Shown here in pieces: positions 24,406-33,022 of a stretch of DNA of 64,000 nucleotides. Every line of letters begins with the position of its first letter. Position 1 is the stretch's first letter. Origin of the DNA: Pseudoramibacter alactolyticus ATCC 23263 (lineage in GTDB: Bacteria > Bacillota > Clostridia > Eubacteriales > Eubacteriaceae); the NCBI RefSeq assembly GCF_000185505.1, contig NZ_GL622359.1, positions 1,267,332 through 1,331,331 on the forward strand. Direction: 5' to 3'. Below the pieces are notes generated by a model, which made no database searches, was not told where the DNA came from, and saw only the letters and a program-made list of their open reading frames with translations. The position numbers and the translations under genes were made by a program.

Positions 24406-24553
24406 TGTATATCGGGATTCAATCCGTTTGTGCTTTCGCTTTGCAAGGCCGCAAGGCAGTCGTGGATGGCCGCTTCCCCCCTAAGCCGCAGCCTGCCGCC
24501 CATGCGCTTTGGCGGGCGCCGTCGTTTCGGGGCCAACCATGATGCCTGCCTTA

Positions 24554-25150
24554 TTACAGGACGCCGGCTTTCTCAAAATGCTTTTTCAGCAGGCATTTCC
24601 CAAGCCACGCGCCGATCAATCCGCAAAGAACCGAGAGCAGGCACAGCCCGACAAGGCTCATCGGCGTCACCCATTCGATCACCTTGGCGATATAGCTTCT
24701 GCCGTATCCGGCAAAGGCTTTGGCCCAGGCATCCTTCAGGAGAACAACCGAAATAAACGCGACCAGCGTCAGACCGCAGGTATAAACCGCATGGGCCGCC
24801 GCCATTCCACGAAACCGCTTCCGCCCCAAAGCGCCATAGAGAACCTCGCCGATCACCCCGCAGACCAGCATGGTAACCACGTCCAGCGGCAGCCGCCCCA
24901 TGATCAAAAAGAACACGGCAATCACGGCGGAAGCCAGAAAAAAGGTTCCGGTTTTCGGCACTTTCGACAGCAGCAGCATCATGACGATGCCCGCCGGAAT
25001 TCCGGCGATGGCCGGTGCAAACAGATAGGTAAGCGGGTTCATACCCAAAATCATCACCACGACGAACATGCACGCAAACAGCAGAATCGCCATGACGCCG
25101 ATCAAAATCAGATCTTTCACCTGTAATTTTTCTTTTACTTCGTTATTCAT
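24554..25150 (-). CDS. ECF transporter S component, Trep_Strep family
   Basis: A 198-residue membrane protein with five to six helices, matching the Trep_Strep class of substrate-binding S components of energy-coupling-factor importers (VKDLILIGVMAILLFACMF at the start, then LFAPAIAGIPAGIVMMLLL and RLPLDVVTMLVCGVIGEVLY). Its natural ligand is not established. The start overlaps the upstream ATPase gene's stop by eight bases. It is the last gene of a minus-strand operon with two ABC half-transporters, EcfT and a fused EcfA. Confidence 0.87.
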   Translation of the reverse strand: MNNEVKEKLQVKDLILIGVMAILLFACMFVVVMILGMNPLTYLFAPAIAGIPAGIVMMLLLSKVPKTGTFFLASAVIAVFFLIMGRLPLDVVTMLVCGVIGEVLYGALGRKRFRGMAAAHAVYTCGLTLVAFISVVLLKDAWAKAFAGYGRSYIAKVIEWVTPMSLVGLCLLSVLCGLIGAWLGKCLLKKHFEKAGVL

Positions 25151-26627
25151 TGTTTTTGCTCCTTTCAGAAAATAATAGCCGATAAATCCGTTTGCGGTTT
25201 TCCCTACAGAACGGGATCAGCGCGGGGGCACCGCCGCGCTGCAGATGCAGCAGCCAATCGCAGGTCTCAAGGAGAAATTCCCCGTCGTGCGAAATGACCA
25301 GCACGGTCTTTCCCCGCTGCGCCAGATCCCTCAAAAGCCTGGAAACCCGCCGCATATTGCGGCCGTCTAGCCCGCTGGTGGGCTCGTCAAACAAAATCAT
25401 TTCAGAATTTTTCATCAGCGCCACGGCGATCGTGACGCGCTGCTTCTCGCCGCCGGACAGGCTCCCCGGATGCCGATCCTCGTGTGCGAGGATGCCCAGC
25501 CGGTCCAATATCTGCCTGGCCGCCTCGTTTGCCGCTGCCTCGCCTTCCCTGCCGATCGTCAGTTCCCCCAATACGCTGTCGGAGAACAGCTGATAATCCA
25601 CATCCTGCATGACGTAATACGATTTGCGGATCCGCTCCCTTTTGCCGCTCTTTTTCCCATCGAGCAGAATATCGCCGCGCTGCGGCTGCTCCAGCCCGAC
25701 GCACAGCCTGGCCAAGGTGCTTTTGCCGACGCCGTTTTCGCCGACGATCCCGATCACCTCCCCGGGTGGCAACGAAAAGGCCAGATCCTTGAAAAGGGGC
25801 GGCCCCTTTCGGTAGCGAAAGCAAATCTGTTCGCCCTTCAGCTTTTCGGAGGCATCCGGCGGCGCGGTTTCCCTCATTTCCCGCCGGAAAGGAGAGACGC
25901 ACCGCAGTCCCAGCCGCCGGCTTTCGTCAATCCCCATCCGGCCAAACTCATCGGCGGACAGCTCCAGCCGCTTTCGCCCCTTCGCCAGATAAACCATCCG
26001 ATCGCAGAGTCCCTTCAGCCAGTCAATTTTGTGCTCGGCAACGAGGATCGCCGTGCCCGCGCCTTTCAGTCTCAGCAGGATTTGCCTCAGGCGGCGGGTG
26101 GCTTCGCGGTCGAGGTTGGCCGAGGGCTCGTCCAGAACGAGAAGCTTCGGCCGCAGCGCACAGGCCGAGGCGATGGCCACGCTCTGCTTTTGCCCGCTGG
26201 ACAGCTCCGTGACCCTTCTGCCCAGCAGATGCGTGATGCCCGCAAGCCCGGCGGCCTCGAGGACCCTTGTTTCGATTTCGTTTTGCGGCAGACCCAGATT
26301 CTCGCAGGGAAACGCGATCTCCGAATCCACGTCCAGCGTAAAAAACTGTGACCGGGGATCCTGAAAGACGGAGCCCGTCAAAGACGCGATCGCCTGCATG
26401 CTCATGCCGGCAACCGCCTTGCCGTCCAGGAGGATTTCCCCCTGCATCTCACAGGAATAGAAATTCGGCAGAAGCCCGTTCAGACACCGGGTCACCGTCG
26501 TCTTGCCGCAGCCGGAGGCGCCCGTCAGCAAAACGCACTCGCCGTCCTTGACCGACAGCGAAAATTGGCATAGGCTCTCCGCTTCTGCTCCGGCGTATTT
26601 CACGCTTACATTTTTGATCTCAAGCAA
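25143..26627 (-). CDS. ECF transporter ATPase with two fused ABC domains (EcfA)
   Basis: Two complete ABC nucleotide-binding domains in one chain of 494 residues. Domain 1: Walker A GASGCGKTT, signature ELSSGQKQSVAIA, Walker B LLVLDEPSANLD. Domain 2: Walker A GENGVGKST, signature SLSGGEKQRVTIA, Walker B MILFDEPTSGLD. Normally EcfA1 and EcfA2 are separate proteins. The most likely start is TTG at 26627 (LLEIKNVSVKY) after GGGGGG, overlapping ecfT by eight bases; an ATG at 26690 would add a non-homologous head. It powers the ECF importer formed with the flanking EcfT and S component. Confidence 0.87.
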   Translation of the reverse strand: MLEIKNVSVKYAGAEAESLCQFSLSVKDGECVLLTGASGCGKTTVTRCLNGLLPNFYSCEMQGEILLDGKAVAGMSMQAIASLTGSVFQDPRSQFFTLDVDSEIAFPCENLGLPQNEIETRVLEAAGLAGITHLLGRRVTELSSGQKQSVAIASACALRPKLLVLDEPSANLDREATRRLRQILLRLKGAGTAILVAEHKIDWLKGLCDRMVYLAKGRKRLELSADEFGRMGIDESRRLGLRCVSPFRREMRETAPPDASEKLKGEQICFRYRKGPPLFKDLAFSLPPGEVIGIVGENGVGKSTLARLCVGLEQPQRGDILLDGKKSGKRERIRKSYYVMQDVDYQLFSDSVLGELTIGREGEAAANEAARQILDRLGILAHEDRHPGSLSGGEKQRVTIAVALMKNSEMILFDEPTSGLDGRNMRRVSRLLRDLAQRGKTVLVISHDGEFLLETCDWLLHLQRGGAPALIPFCRENRKRIYRLLFSERSKNNE

Positions 26628-27324
26628 GATAACCCCCCGCCCATATCCAAAGCAAAACATCCCACAGGATGATGCCTGCGGCGAAAACATAGTCCAGCGG
26701 GCGCAGAGCCACGGGCACCAGAGCGCCGCGGGGCCCCTCGAGGCTGTAGCCCCTGCAGAGGGCCGACCGCGACAGCTCGTCGCTCACCTTCAGGCTTCGC
26801 ATCAGAAGCGGGATCAGATAATTCTCCATCGACCGGATCGGATGCAGCGGCGAAGGCTTCATGGACCGCAGCCGCAGGCTTTCCCGGATGCTGCCCGCTT
26901 CCGCCTTCAGGGTCGGAAAATACCGGAAGGCGACGGCCAGCGGGAGGATCAGCTTCCGCGAGAGCCGCATGTTGGCCAATGCCATCAGCAGCTCGCCCAG
27001 CTTGACCGCCCTCGCGAGAATCAGCCCGCACAAAAGCGGCGGCTCATACAGCAGGACGATCATTTTAATCATCGAGAAGGTCGCACCCGCAATGGGAAGC
27101 CCCCGCCGTTTTGCAATCAGCTCCCAGGCGATGACCGCCATATAGGGCAGAGAGCCTTTAAAGGCCGCCTTTCTTTCTCCCAGGCCGAATAGTGCGGCCA
27201 GCAGGAGCATCCCCACCGCGTAAATCGGGCGCAGACGATGCTTCGGCAGCATGAATGCGAGCATACTCGAGGTGACCGTGAACAAAAGCCATACGCGGGG
27301 GTCCGGCTTCCGCGCCCTAAACAT
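26620..27324 (-). CDS. ECF transporter T component (EcfT)
   Basis: The 234-residue integral membrane coupling protein of an ECF importer. Helical segments occupy the N-terminal half, and the cytoplasmic coupling region shows ALANMRLSRKLILPLAVAFR and then the second Arg motif in ELSRSALCRGYSLEGPRG (about 190-207), the typical ARG-type signature that docks onto EcfA. The start overlaps the stop of the upstream ABC exporter gene by eight bases. Confidence 0.87.
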   Translation of the reverse strand: MFRARKPDPRVWLLFTVTSSMLAFMLPKHRLRPIYAVGMLLLAALFGLGERKAAFKGSLPYMAVIAWELIAKRRGLPIAGATFSMIKMIVLLYEPPLLCGLILARAVKLGELLMALANMRLSRKLILPLAVAFRYFPTLKAEAGSIRESLRLRSMKPSPLHPIRSMENYLIPLLMRSLKVSDELSRSALCRGYSLEGPRGALVPVALRPLDYVFAAGIILWDVLLWIWAGGYLA

Positions 27325-29056
27325 GAAGCGTCCAGCTTTTCATCATGTGCTCCTTTTCCCACATGTCCATATAAAGCCCCTCCCTGGTCAGCAGGTCGTC
27401 GTGGGTGCCGATCTCCGCGATTTTCCCGCCGTCCATCACGACGATCTGATCCGCAAAGCGGATATAGGAGAGGGTGTGGGCAATCATAACGACGGTCTTC
27501 CCCTTCGTCAGGGTGTCCAGGCCCTTTTGGATGGCAAAGGCGTTTTCCGGATCGATGCTGGCAAGGGCCTCGTCCATCAAAATGATCGGCGCGTCCTTCA
27601 GGATGGCCCGTGCAATCGAGATCCGCTGCTTTTCGCCGCCGGACAGGGTGCTCCCGCCGGAGCCGACCGGGGTGTCGTAGCCCGCCGGCAGCGCCGCGAT
27701 AAAATCGTGACAGCAGGCGGCCTTTGCCGCCGCGACGACCTCTTCCCGGGTGGCGTCCGGCTTGCCCATGCGGATATTCTCCGCAATCGTGCCCGAAAAA
27801 AGATAGACATCCTGGAAGACGACCGACAGCTTTTTCAGCAGCCCTGCATAAAAGACATCCCTGACATCGGCGCCGCCGATTTTGACGGCGCCGGCCGCCA
27901 CGTCCCAAAAGCGCGCCAGCAAGAGAAGGAGCGTCGTCTTGCCGCTGCCGGAGGGCCCGACCAGCGCCGTAAACGCGCGTTCGGGGATCACGGCGTGAAT
28001 GTCTTTCAGCGCGTACGCCTCCGAGCCGTCATAGGCAAAGGCGACCGCCTCGGCCGTCAGCTCGCAGGATTCCGTCACTTCGTTCTCCCCTTCGGGAAGC
28101 GGCGCCTGATCGTGCAATTCCCGGATATGATCCAGGCTGATGTCCATCAGATTCAATATGCCGAAGTCGAGGAGCAGCGCCTCCACGGGCTGATAATAGC
28201 TCGCGCTGATGATGGCGAAGAACAAAAATACCGGCAAGGAGGTTAAACCCGCGAAATAAAACAGCAGGCCGCAGACGAAAATCAGCGCCATTCCCAGGCG
28301 CACAAAAAGCTGAAACCACATCATCGGCGGCAGGGCCCCGAGTTCATACGCTGCCGAAGCGTCTTTATAGTCCCGCAGGCCCTGATCCATTTCTTTAAAA
28401 ACGCGGTCCGTCATCCGGTAGGCACGGATCGTCTCCATGCCGGACAGGTATTCCAGCATCCGCCCGATGCAGTTTTGACTCTTTGCCTGCCGCTTCCCGC
28501 CGTCGCGGATCAACTTCTGTCTGCCGGCCCGGTAAACAAAATAAGCCGGAACAAAGCCCGCCATGGCGCAGAGGGCCAGCCGCCAATCGGCAATCAGCAT
28601 CACGGCGGAGGTGCAGATCACCACGGTCAGGCCCGCGATAAACCCGGACAGGGTGCTGATGCAGTACATCTCCACATAGCTCATATCATTCGTAAAAATG
28701 GCGGTCAGCTTCCCGGCGCCCTCGTTCTGAAAATCGCCCAGCGGAAGCTTGGTGAGCCGTTTCGTCTCCTTCACCCGCAAATCGCAGATCATTTCGTAGC
28801 CCGCCGAGGCCTGCAGGCTGTTCACCGCGTATTCAAATACGTATCTCAAGACCAGCAGGGCCCCCAGTATCCCGCCGTCGATCAGCAGCTTCCGGCGCCC
28901 AAAGCTGCCGGAGATCAACGCCGTCATGGCCAGCAGGAGCACGACATAGCTCCCGCCGATGCAAAGCGCCTTCAGCACATCGAACACCACCGCCGCGATC
29001 AGCGCAGATTTTTTCCGTCCCGCAATCCGCAGGATGCGTTTGATTCGGTCAATCAT
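27317..29056 (-). CDS. ABC half-transporter, permease-ATPase fusion (second of pair)
   Basis: A 579-residue half-transporter with an N-terminal six-helix membrane domain (about 1-310) and a C-terminal ATPase: Walker A GPSGSGKTTLLLLLARF (about 370), signature TLSGGEKQRISIARAILKDA, Walker B IILMDEALASIDPEN. With its upstream neighbour it should form a heterodimer. Paired half-transporters next to an AraC regulator and ECF genes resemble the YbtPQ/IrtAB-type siderophore loci, which import despite the exporter fold. GGAGGAAC precedes the ATG at 29056; the frame's upstream extension is discounted. Overlaps the upstream gene by eight bases. Confidence 0.88.
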   Translation of the reverse strand: MIDRIKRILRIAGRKKSALIAAVVFDVLKALCIGGSYVVLLLAMTALISGSFGRRKLLIDGGILGALLVLRYVFEYAVNSLQASAGYEMICDLRVKETKRLTKLPLGDFQNEGAGKLTAIFTNDMSYVEMYCISTLSGFIAGLTVVICTSAVMLIADWRLALCAMAGFVPAYFVYRAGRQKLIRDGGKRQAKSQNCIGRMLEYLSGMETIRAYRMTDRVFKEMDQGLRDYKDASAAYELGALPPMMWFQLFVRLGMALIFVCGLLFYFAGLTSLPVFLFFAIISASYYQPVEALLLDFGILNLMDISLDHIRELHDQAPLPEGENEVTESCELTAEAVAFAYDGSEAYALKDIHAVIPERAFTALVGPSGSGKTTLLLLLARFWDVAAGAVKIGGADVRDVFYAGLLKKLSVVFQDVYLFSGTIAENIRMGKPDATREEVVAAAKAACCHDFIAALPAGYDTPVGSGGSTLSGGEKQRISIARAILKDAPIILMDEALASIDPENAFAIQKGLDTLTKGKTVVMIAHTLSYIRFADQIVVMDGGKIAEIGTHDDLLTREGLYMDMWEKEHMMKSWTLHV

Positions 29057-30794
29057 CGTCGTTCCTCCCCGCAAACCATCGCTCAGACATGATAAATGCC
29101 TGCCACATATTCGCATATTCGGCCGATTCCGCCAGCAGCGCCGCATGCGTGCCGCGGGCCGCAAGCTCGCCGGCCTTTATCACAAGGATTTGGTCCGCAT
29201 CCGCAACGGAGGACAGCCGGTGCGCGATGACGAGCACCGTCTTGCCCTTGACCAGGGCGGAGACCGCCTTCTGCAGCTGGGCCTCGTTGTCCGGATCGCA
29301 ATAGGCCGTCGCCTCGTCGAGGACCAGCACCGGCGCGTTCTTAAGCATCGCCCGGGCCATCGCAATGCGCTGCTTTTCCCCGCCGGACAGGGAAAGCCCC
29401 TTCCCAAGCTTCGTGTCGTAGCCGTCGGGCAGAGCCATAATGAAGTCGTGGCAGCAGGCCGCCTTTGCAGCCCGCACAACCTCTTCGGGGGGCGCGTCCG
29501 GCCGGCCGAGCCGGATGTTTTCCCGGATGGACAGCTCAAAAACGGCGACGTCCTGCGTCACGAAGGAAACGGTCTCGGCGAGCTGCTCCCGCGGCAGCTC
29601 CCGGATATCGACGCCGCCGATGCGGATCGCGCCGGCCCCGACATCCCAGAAGCGATCGATCAGCTTGGCGATCGTGCTTTTTCCACCGCCGGACGGCCCC
29701 ACCAGCGCCGTCACTTTGTTCTCTGCCGCCTCGAAGGAGAAGCCGTGCAGCACTTCGCTGTCGCCATAGGCAAAGCTCACGTTTTCAAAGGAAACGGCGT
29801 GGCCGTCGAGCGCCTTGAAATCACTCGGCGCATCCAGCTCCGGCAGGCACAGCATCGCGTTCAGGCGCTCCGCAATCTGGGCATTAAAATGGAGCATATC
29901 CGTATAGATCGCAATCTTGGACAGGGGCGCCGCAAAGCAAAGGGCGACAAACCAATACAGCAGCAGCCGGGAAAGGCCGAAGGCGCCCTGCAGATACAGA
30001 TACCCCGCAACCGGAAATACAAAAACGATGCTGGCGCTCATGACGACGGTGTTGACCGTCATCTGGTGCCGGCAGTCCCGAAACCACTTCACCATAAAAT
30101 CCCTGTATGCACGGGTCGCCTGCTCAAACCGGGAATAGGTTTTATCCTCCGCCGAGAACACCCGCAGCTCCTTGATCCCGCCAATAAATTCCACCATGGC
30201 GGTATTCATGGCCTGCGACGTCTGAAACATGCCCGGAAAATTCTGGTTCTGCAGCTTCCCGATGGAACGCAGGCAAAGCGCAAAAATAACGATGGTCAGA
30301 AAAAGCGCCAGCGCGATGCGCACATCCAGAACGATCATGCAGATGCCCATGATGACCGGGACGAAAAGCCCGCCCAGCATTTCGGGGAAATGATGCCCGT
30401 AAAACATTTCGAGCTGCTCCACATCGTCGAACAGCACGCTTTTCAATTTGCCGGCCGGGTTCTCGTCCAGATATCCCTGATGGACCCTCGACAGCTTTCG
30501 CAGGATCCGGCTCCGGATCTCGTACAGCCCGTCAAACGCAGTGCGATGCGACAGGCGGGTCGACGCGGTGTGAAAGATGACCTGCAGGAAAATGCCGGCA
30601 ACCAAAAGAACGATCCCCGGCAGACACCCGTGAAAATCCAGCCCCTTCAAAATGGCATTCAAAATCAGGTACAGGCCGAACATGGGCAATACGCCGAACG
30701 CAGCCGACAGGACCGCAAAGAATCCGGACAGGCCGAGCCGACGCTGTCCCCGGCGGCTTAGAAATTGAAACAGGATTCTGATTCCGTTTTTCAA
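29049..30794 (-). CDS. ABC half-transporter, permease-ATPase fusion (first of pair)
   Basis: A 581-residue half-transporter. Membrane domain about 1-310; ATPase with Walker A GPSGGGKSTIAKLIDRFWD, signature SLSGGEKQRIAMARAMLKNA, Walker B VLVLDEATAYCDPDNEAQ. It partners with the next gene, as their overlap implies. The substrate is unknown; the locus context (AraC with an iron-box-like promoter, ECF importer) points to a metal chelate or a related small molecule. AGAGAGGGGG precedes the start. Confidence 0.88.
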   Translation of the reverse strand: MKNGIRILFQFLSRRGQRRLGLSGFFAVLSAAFGVLPMFGLYLILNAILKGLDFHGCLPGIVLLVAGIFLQVIFHTASTRLSHRTAFDGLYEIRSRILRKLSRVHQGYLDENPAGKLKSVLFDDVEQLEMFYGHHFPEMLGGLFVPVIMGICMIVLDVRIALALFLTIVIFALCLRSIGKLQNQNFPGMFQTSQAMNTAMVEFIGGIKELRVFSAEDKTYSRFEQATRAYRDFMVKWFRDCRHQMTVNTVVMSASIVFVFPVAGYLYLQGAFGLSRLLLYWFVALCFAAPLSKIAIYTDMLHFNAQIAERLNAMLCLPELDAPSDFKALDGHAVSFENVSFAYGDSEVLHGFSFEAAENKVTALVGPSGGGKSTIAKLIDRFWDVGAGAIRIGGVDIRELPREQLAETVSFVTQDVAVFELSIRENIRLGRPDAPPEEVVRAAKAACCHDFIMALPDGYDTKLGKGLSLSGGEKQRIAMARAMLKNAPVLVLDEATAYCDPDNEAQLQKAVSALVKGKTVLVIAHRLSSVADADQILVIKAGELAARGTHAALLAESAEYANMWQAFIMSERWFAGRNDDD

Positions 30795-30819
30795 AGAAAT
30801 CCCCCTCTCTAAATAAAAT

Positions 30820-30857
30820 CAACCCGCGGTCAGAAAAAACTAACCGCGGGTTGATTA
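30820..30857 (-). promoter_or_regulatory. Hairpin between AraC and ABC genes, with adjacent -10 box
   Basis: AACCCGCGGT and ACCGCGGGTT form a ten-base inverted repeat around a T-rich loop (minus strand: ends GATTTTATTT). Immediately before it on the minus strand is TATAAT (about 30853-30858). It may be a terminator for the AraC gene, a leader attenuator or an operator for the ABC operon. Confidence 0.55.
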
Positions 30858-30921
30858 TAGCGCTGCCCTCACGTTGAGGTCTCTTTCGATCGGGTGAATG
30901 ATTCTCTGAAAAGGAATTCTT

Positions 30922-31902
30922 TCAGAAGCTGTTTTTCCGAAGCTCGGAAGGGCTGACGCCGAATTCCGCCTTGAATGCGACGCCGAACTGGCTCTGGCTG
31001 ATATACCCGGAGCGGTTCGCCACCTCCAGAATCGTGAGCCCGGTGTTCAGCAGAAGGCTGCGCGCATGCTCGAGCTTCGCCTTTTTGTGATAGCCGTAGA
31101 TCGTCGTGCCGTACAGCTGCTTAAACCCTTTTTTCAATTTGGTAATATTGATTCCCAGCTCCCTCGAAAGCTCCGAAATGGTCGGCGGATTTAAAAAATC
31201 CGCGGTCATGCGGGCGGGTATCTTTCTGATCTGCTCCCTTTCAAAGGCGTCGATGTCCGAATGCTTTTCCCCGGGTCTCGCCTCGCAAATATAGGAGATG
31301 ATCTCGGAAATGCGGCTCTCGATGAACAGGCACTTTGCATTGCCGTCCCGTATCGCGCAGCCTTGAATCTGGAAAAATGCACTTTGCACCTGCGGCAGGA
31401 ATTCCCGGTTCAGATAAAATTGTCCGTTGGCGCCGCTGCCGTTCAGCGCGGTGCTCCACAGATCGGGGCCGACGCTTCCGAAATAGTGGTCGCAGGCCTC
31501 CGCCGAAAAGGCAAAGGCCATGTTGACATAGCGAACATCCTTCGGGATGATCATGCTTCCCCTGACCCGCGACGCCCTCGCCGAGGCCATGGAAAGCGTC
31601 ATCACATTGGGCAGAATATCCTTTCTCGCCGCCCCCTCGACCAATACGGACCGGCCCTCGATGCAGTACGCAATTTCAAAGTGGTCGTGGGGCAGTTCAT
31701 AGACGATCTCGACCGTCTCGCGAAAACAGAGGTCGAACATTAAAAACTGGGAGTGCTCAGAGATATGAAAAAAGGTGACTGTCCCGGCGCCGTAAGCGGG
31801 GGCGATGTGAAAAACGGTTTCTCTGCCGTCGACGGATACCGATGACGAAACCGTCTTGTAAAAGTCCATATAATCCGCGTGGGAATACACAAAATATTTC
31901 AT
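30922..31902 (-). CDS. AraC-family transcriptional regulator
   Basis: A 326-residue regulator with an N-terminal sensing region (about 1-215) and a C-terminal double helix-turn-helix (about 225-326): ISELSRELGINITKLKKGFK and the second motif TILEVANRSGYISQSQFGVA then FKAEFGVSPSELR. This layout and the linked transporter genes resemble PchR/YbtA-type regulators that sense internalised siderophores. It is transcribed ahead of the ABC/ECF genes in the same direction, with a hairpin between. Its own promoter carries an iron-box-like palindrome. Ligand and role are inferences. Confidence 0.88.
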   Translation of the reverse strand: MKYFVYSHADYMDFYKTVSSSVSVDGRETVFHIAPAYGAGTVTFFHISEHSQFLMFDLCFRETVEIVYELPHDHFEIAYCIEGRSVLVEGAARKDILPNVMTLSMASARASRVRGSMIIPKDVRYVNMAFAFSAEACDHYFGSVGPDLWSTALNGSGANGQFYLNREFLPQVQSAFFQIQGCAIRDGNAKCLFIESRISEIISYICEARPGEKHSDIDAFEREQIRKIPARMTADFLNPPTISELSRELGINITKLKKGFKQLYGTTIYGYHKKAKLEHARSLLLNTGLTILEVANRSGYISQSQFGVAFKAEFGVSPSELRKNSF

Positions 31903-31937
31903 GCGGCAGCTGCGCCTCCCTCCGATCCGAAATTTGA

Positions 31938-31994
31938 TTAGTCCAGGCTAACTATGCTGTCTCTTATCATACCGCGCTTTCTATCTTCCGTCAA
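31938..31994 (-). promoter_or_regulatory. AraC-gene promoter with iron-box-like palindrome
   Basis: Minus strand: TTGACG (31989-31994), 17 bases, TATGAT (31966-31971), then the imperfect palindrome GTTAGCCTGGACTAA (31938-31952) over the expected transcription start. On plus it reads TTAGTCCAGGCTAAC, sharing the ends TTAG and GGCTAAC with the DtxR/IdeR consensus TTAGGTTAGGCTAACCTAA. Confidence 0.55.
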
Positions 31995-32082
31995 GAAAGC
32001 AAACAAAACCCGAAAAGCGTCTGCCGCGCCGTCGATGCGCGCGTGAAGACCGCCCGTGACACCGCCCGGCGGGAGACCCCCG

Positions 32083-32257
32083 CGGACACGCCATCCGTCT
32101 GATCGCGCCGGAGGGCACCTATCTGATATGGCCCGACTTCCGGGCCCCGGGTCTTGCCGATGACGCCCTCGAAGCGTTCTTTGTGAAGGACGCCGGCCTC
32201 TGGCTTAATGCCGGCATCGCAAGGCTTGAAGCGACGCTGATAAGACGGGGGTTTTAA
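32083..32257 (+). pseudogene. Decayed duplicate of the malY/patB 3' end
   Basis: The frame AIRLIAPEGTYLIWPDFRAP then GLADDALEAFFVKDAGLWLN and AGIARLEATLIRRGF is a diverged copy of the last part of the MalY/PatB protein at 23.1-24.3 kb (there IRLICPEGTYLMWLDCRALG and so on). A stretch of about 70 bases present in the intact gene is deleted between two ATGCCGG repeats. One base is missing near 32092. No start or N-terminal part exists. It lies in the same orientation as malY, at the other end of the transporter island. Confidence 0.8.
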
Positions 32258-32291
32258 CCCCGGGCCGCCGGGCGCCTGCCGTCCGCAGCAT

Positions 32292-32322
32292 AAAAAAGCC
32301 AGCCTTTCGGCTGGCTTTTTTA
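32292..32322. terminator. Bidirectional terminator
   Basis: AAAAAAGCCAGCC, TTTC loop, GGCTGGCTTTTTT: a symmetric hairpin with A and T tracts, placed to end both the malY remnant on plus and the membrane-protein gene on minus. Confidence 0.85.
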
Positions 32323-32352
32323 ATAGGTCGATCGCCGCTGGATTGCCGTCCG

Positions 32353-33018
32353 TCACAAAAGCTTAAGCCCCATGGCAAGCATCCAGATATAGGCACAGGT
32401 TTTGGGAATCATTAACGCCCCCACCTTCGGATAGCGGTGGCTGAGCAGGGTCACGGGCAGGTAGCAGCCAAAGCTGAGCGCGATGGCCGGCACCATCCCG
32501 CCGAGACCGCCGGCCGCCCCCGAACGGACGAACAGCGCGATCACCGCGCCCCCGGTAACGGCAAACAGGCCGTTGCGCAGCCACGACAGCCGGGCATTGC
32601 CTCCCTCGTGAAACCAGTCATTTTGGGGCAGAAGGCACACGGCGATGCGCGCAAGAGTCGACCCCCACAAAAGCCAGGGCAGCGCCCGCGGCACGACCAC
32701 CGCCGGAAAGCGCAGGCGCCAGATAGCGGCCAGCACCAGGTAAAACACCGTCATCGTAACGGAGGAGACCAAGAGCCCCAGCCCCAGGCGCCGCTCGGTA
32801 CCCGCGTCCGCCCCGAAAAGGGCGCGCTGCACCCGGGGCACCAGGTGAAAGGCGTCGCCGCCGCCTAAAATCAGCGCGAGAAAGCCGTATAACACAAAGA
32901 CAGACCGCCCCTTCGCCAGCGCGAAAAAGCAGACGGCCGCCACGAAGTCAAACGCCAGATAGGCGCTGTCGAAGACCGCCTCCGCAAGCTCGGGCGGCGC
33001 GGGACGCCGGCGGGCCAC
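32353..33018 (-). CDS. Hypothetical seven-helix membrane protein
   Basis: About 221 residues from a GTG at 33018 (ARRRPAPPELAEAVFDSAYL), chosen because it follows the glutaredoxin-like gene's stop by four bases; a longer frame to 33090 overlaps that gene. Seven hydrophobic segments are visible, including SVFVLYGFLALILGGGDAFH and the last MIPKTCAYIWMLAMGLKLL. I recognise no characterised family. The gene ends next to a strong terminator and is probably cotranscribed with the upstream thiol protein. Confidence 0.65.
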   Translation of the reverse strand: MARRRPAPPELAEAVFDSAYLAFDFVAAVCFFALAKGRSVFVLYGFLALILGGGDAFHLVPRVQRALFGADAGTERRLGLGLLVSSVTMTVFYLVLAAIWRLRFPAVVVPRALPWLLWGSTLARIAVCLLPQNDWFHEGGNARLSWLRNGLFAVTGGAVIALFVRSGAAGGLGGMVPAIALSFGCYLPVTLLSHRYPKVGALMIPKTCAYIWMLAMGLKLL

Positions 33019-33022
33019 GGCC

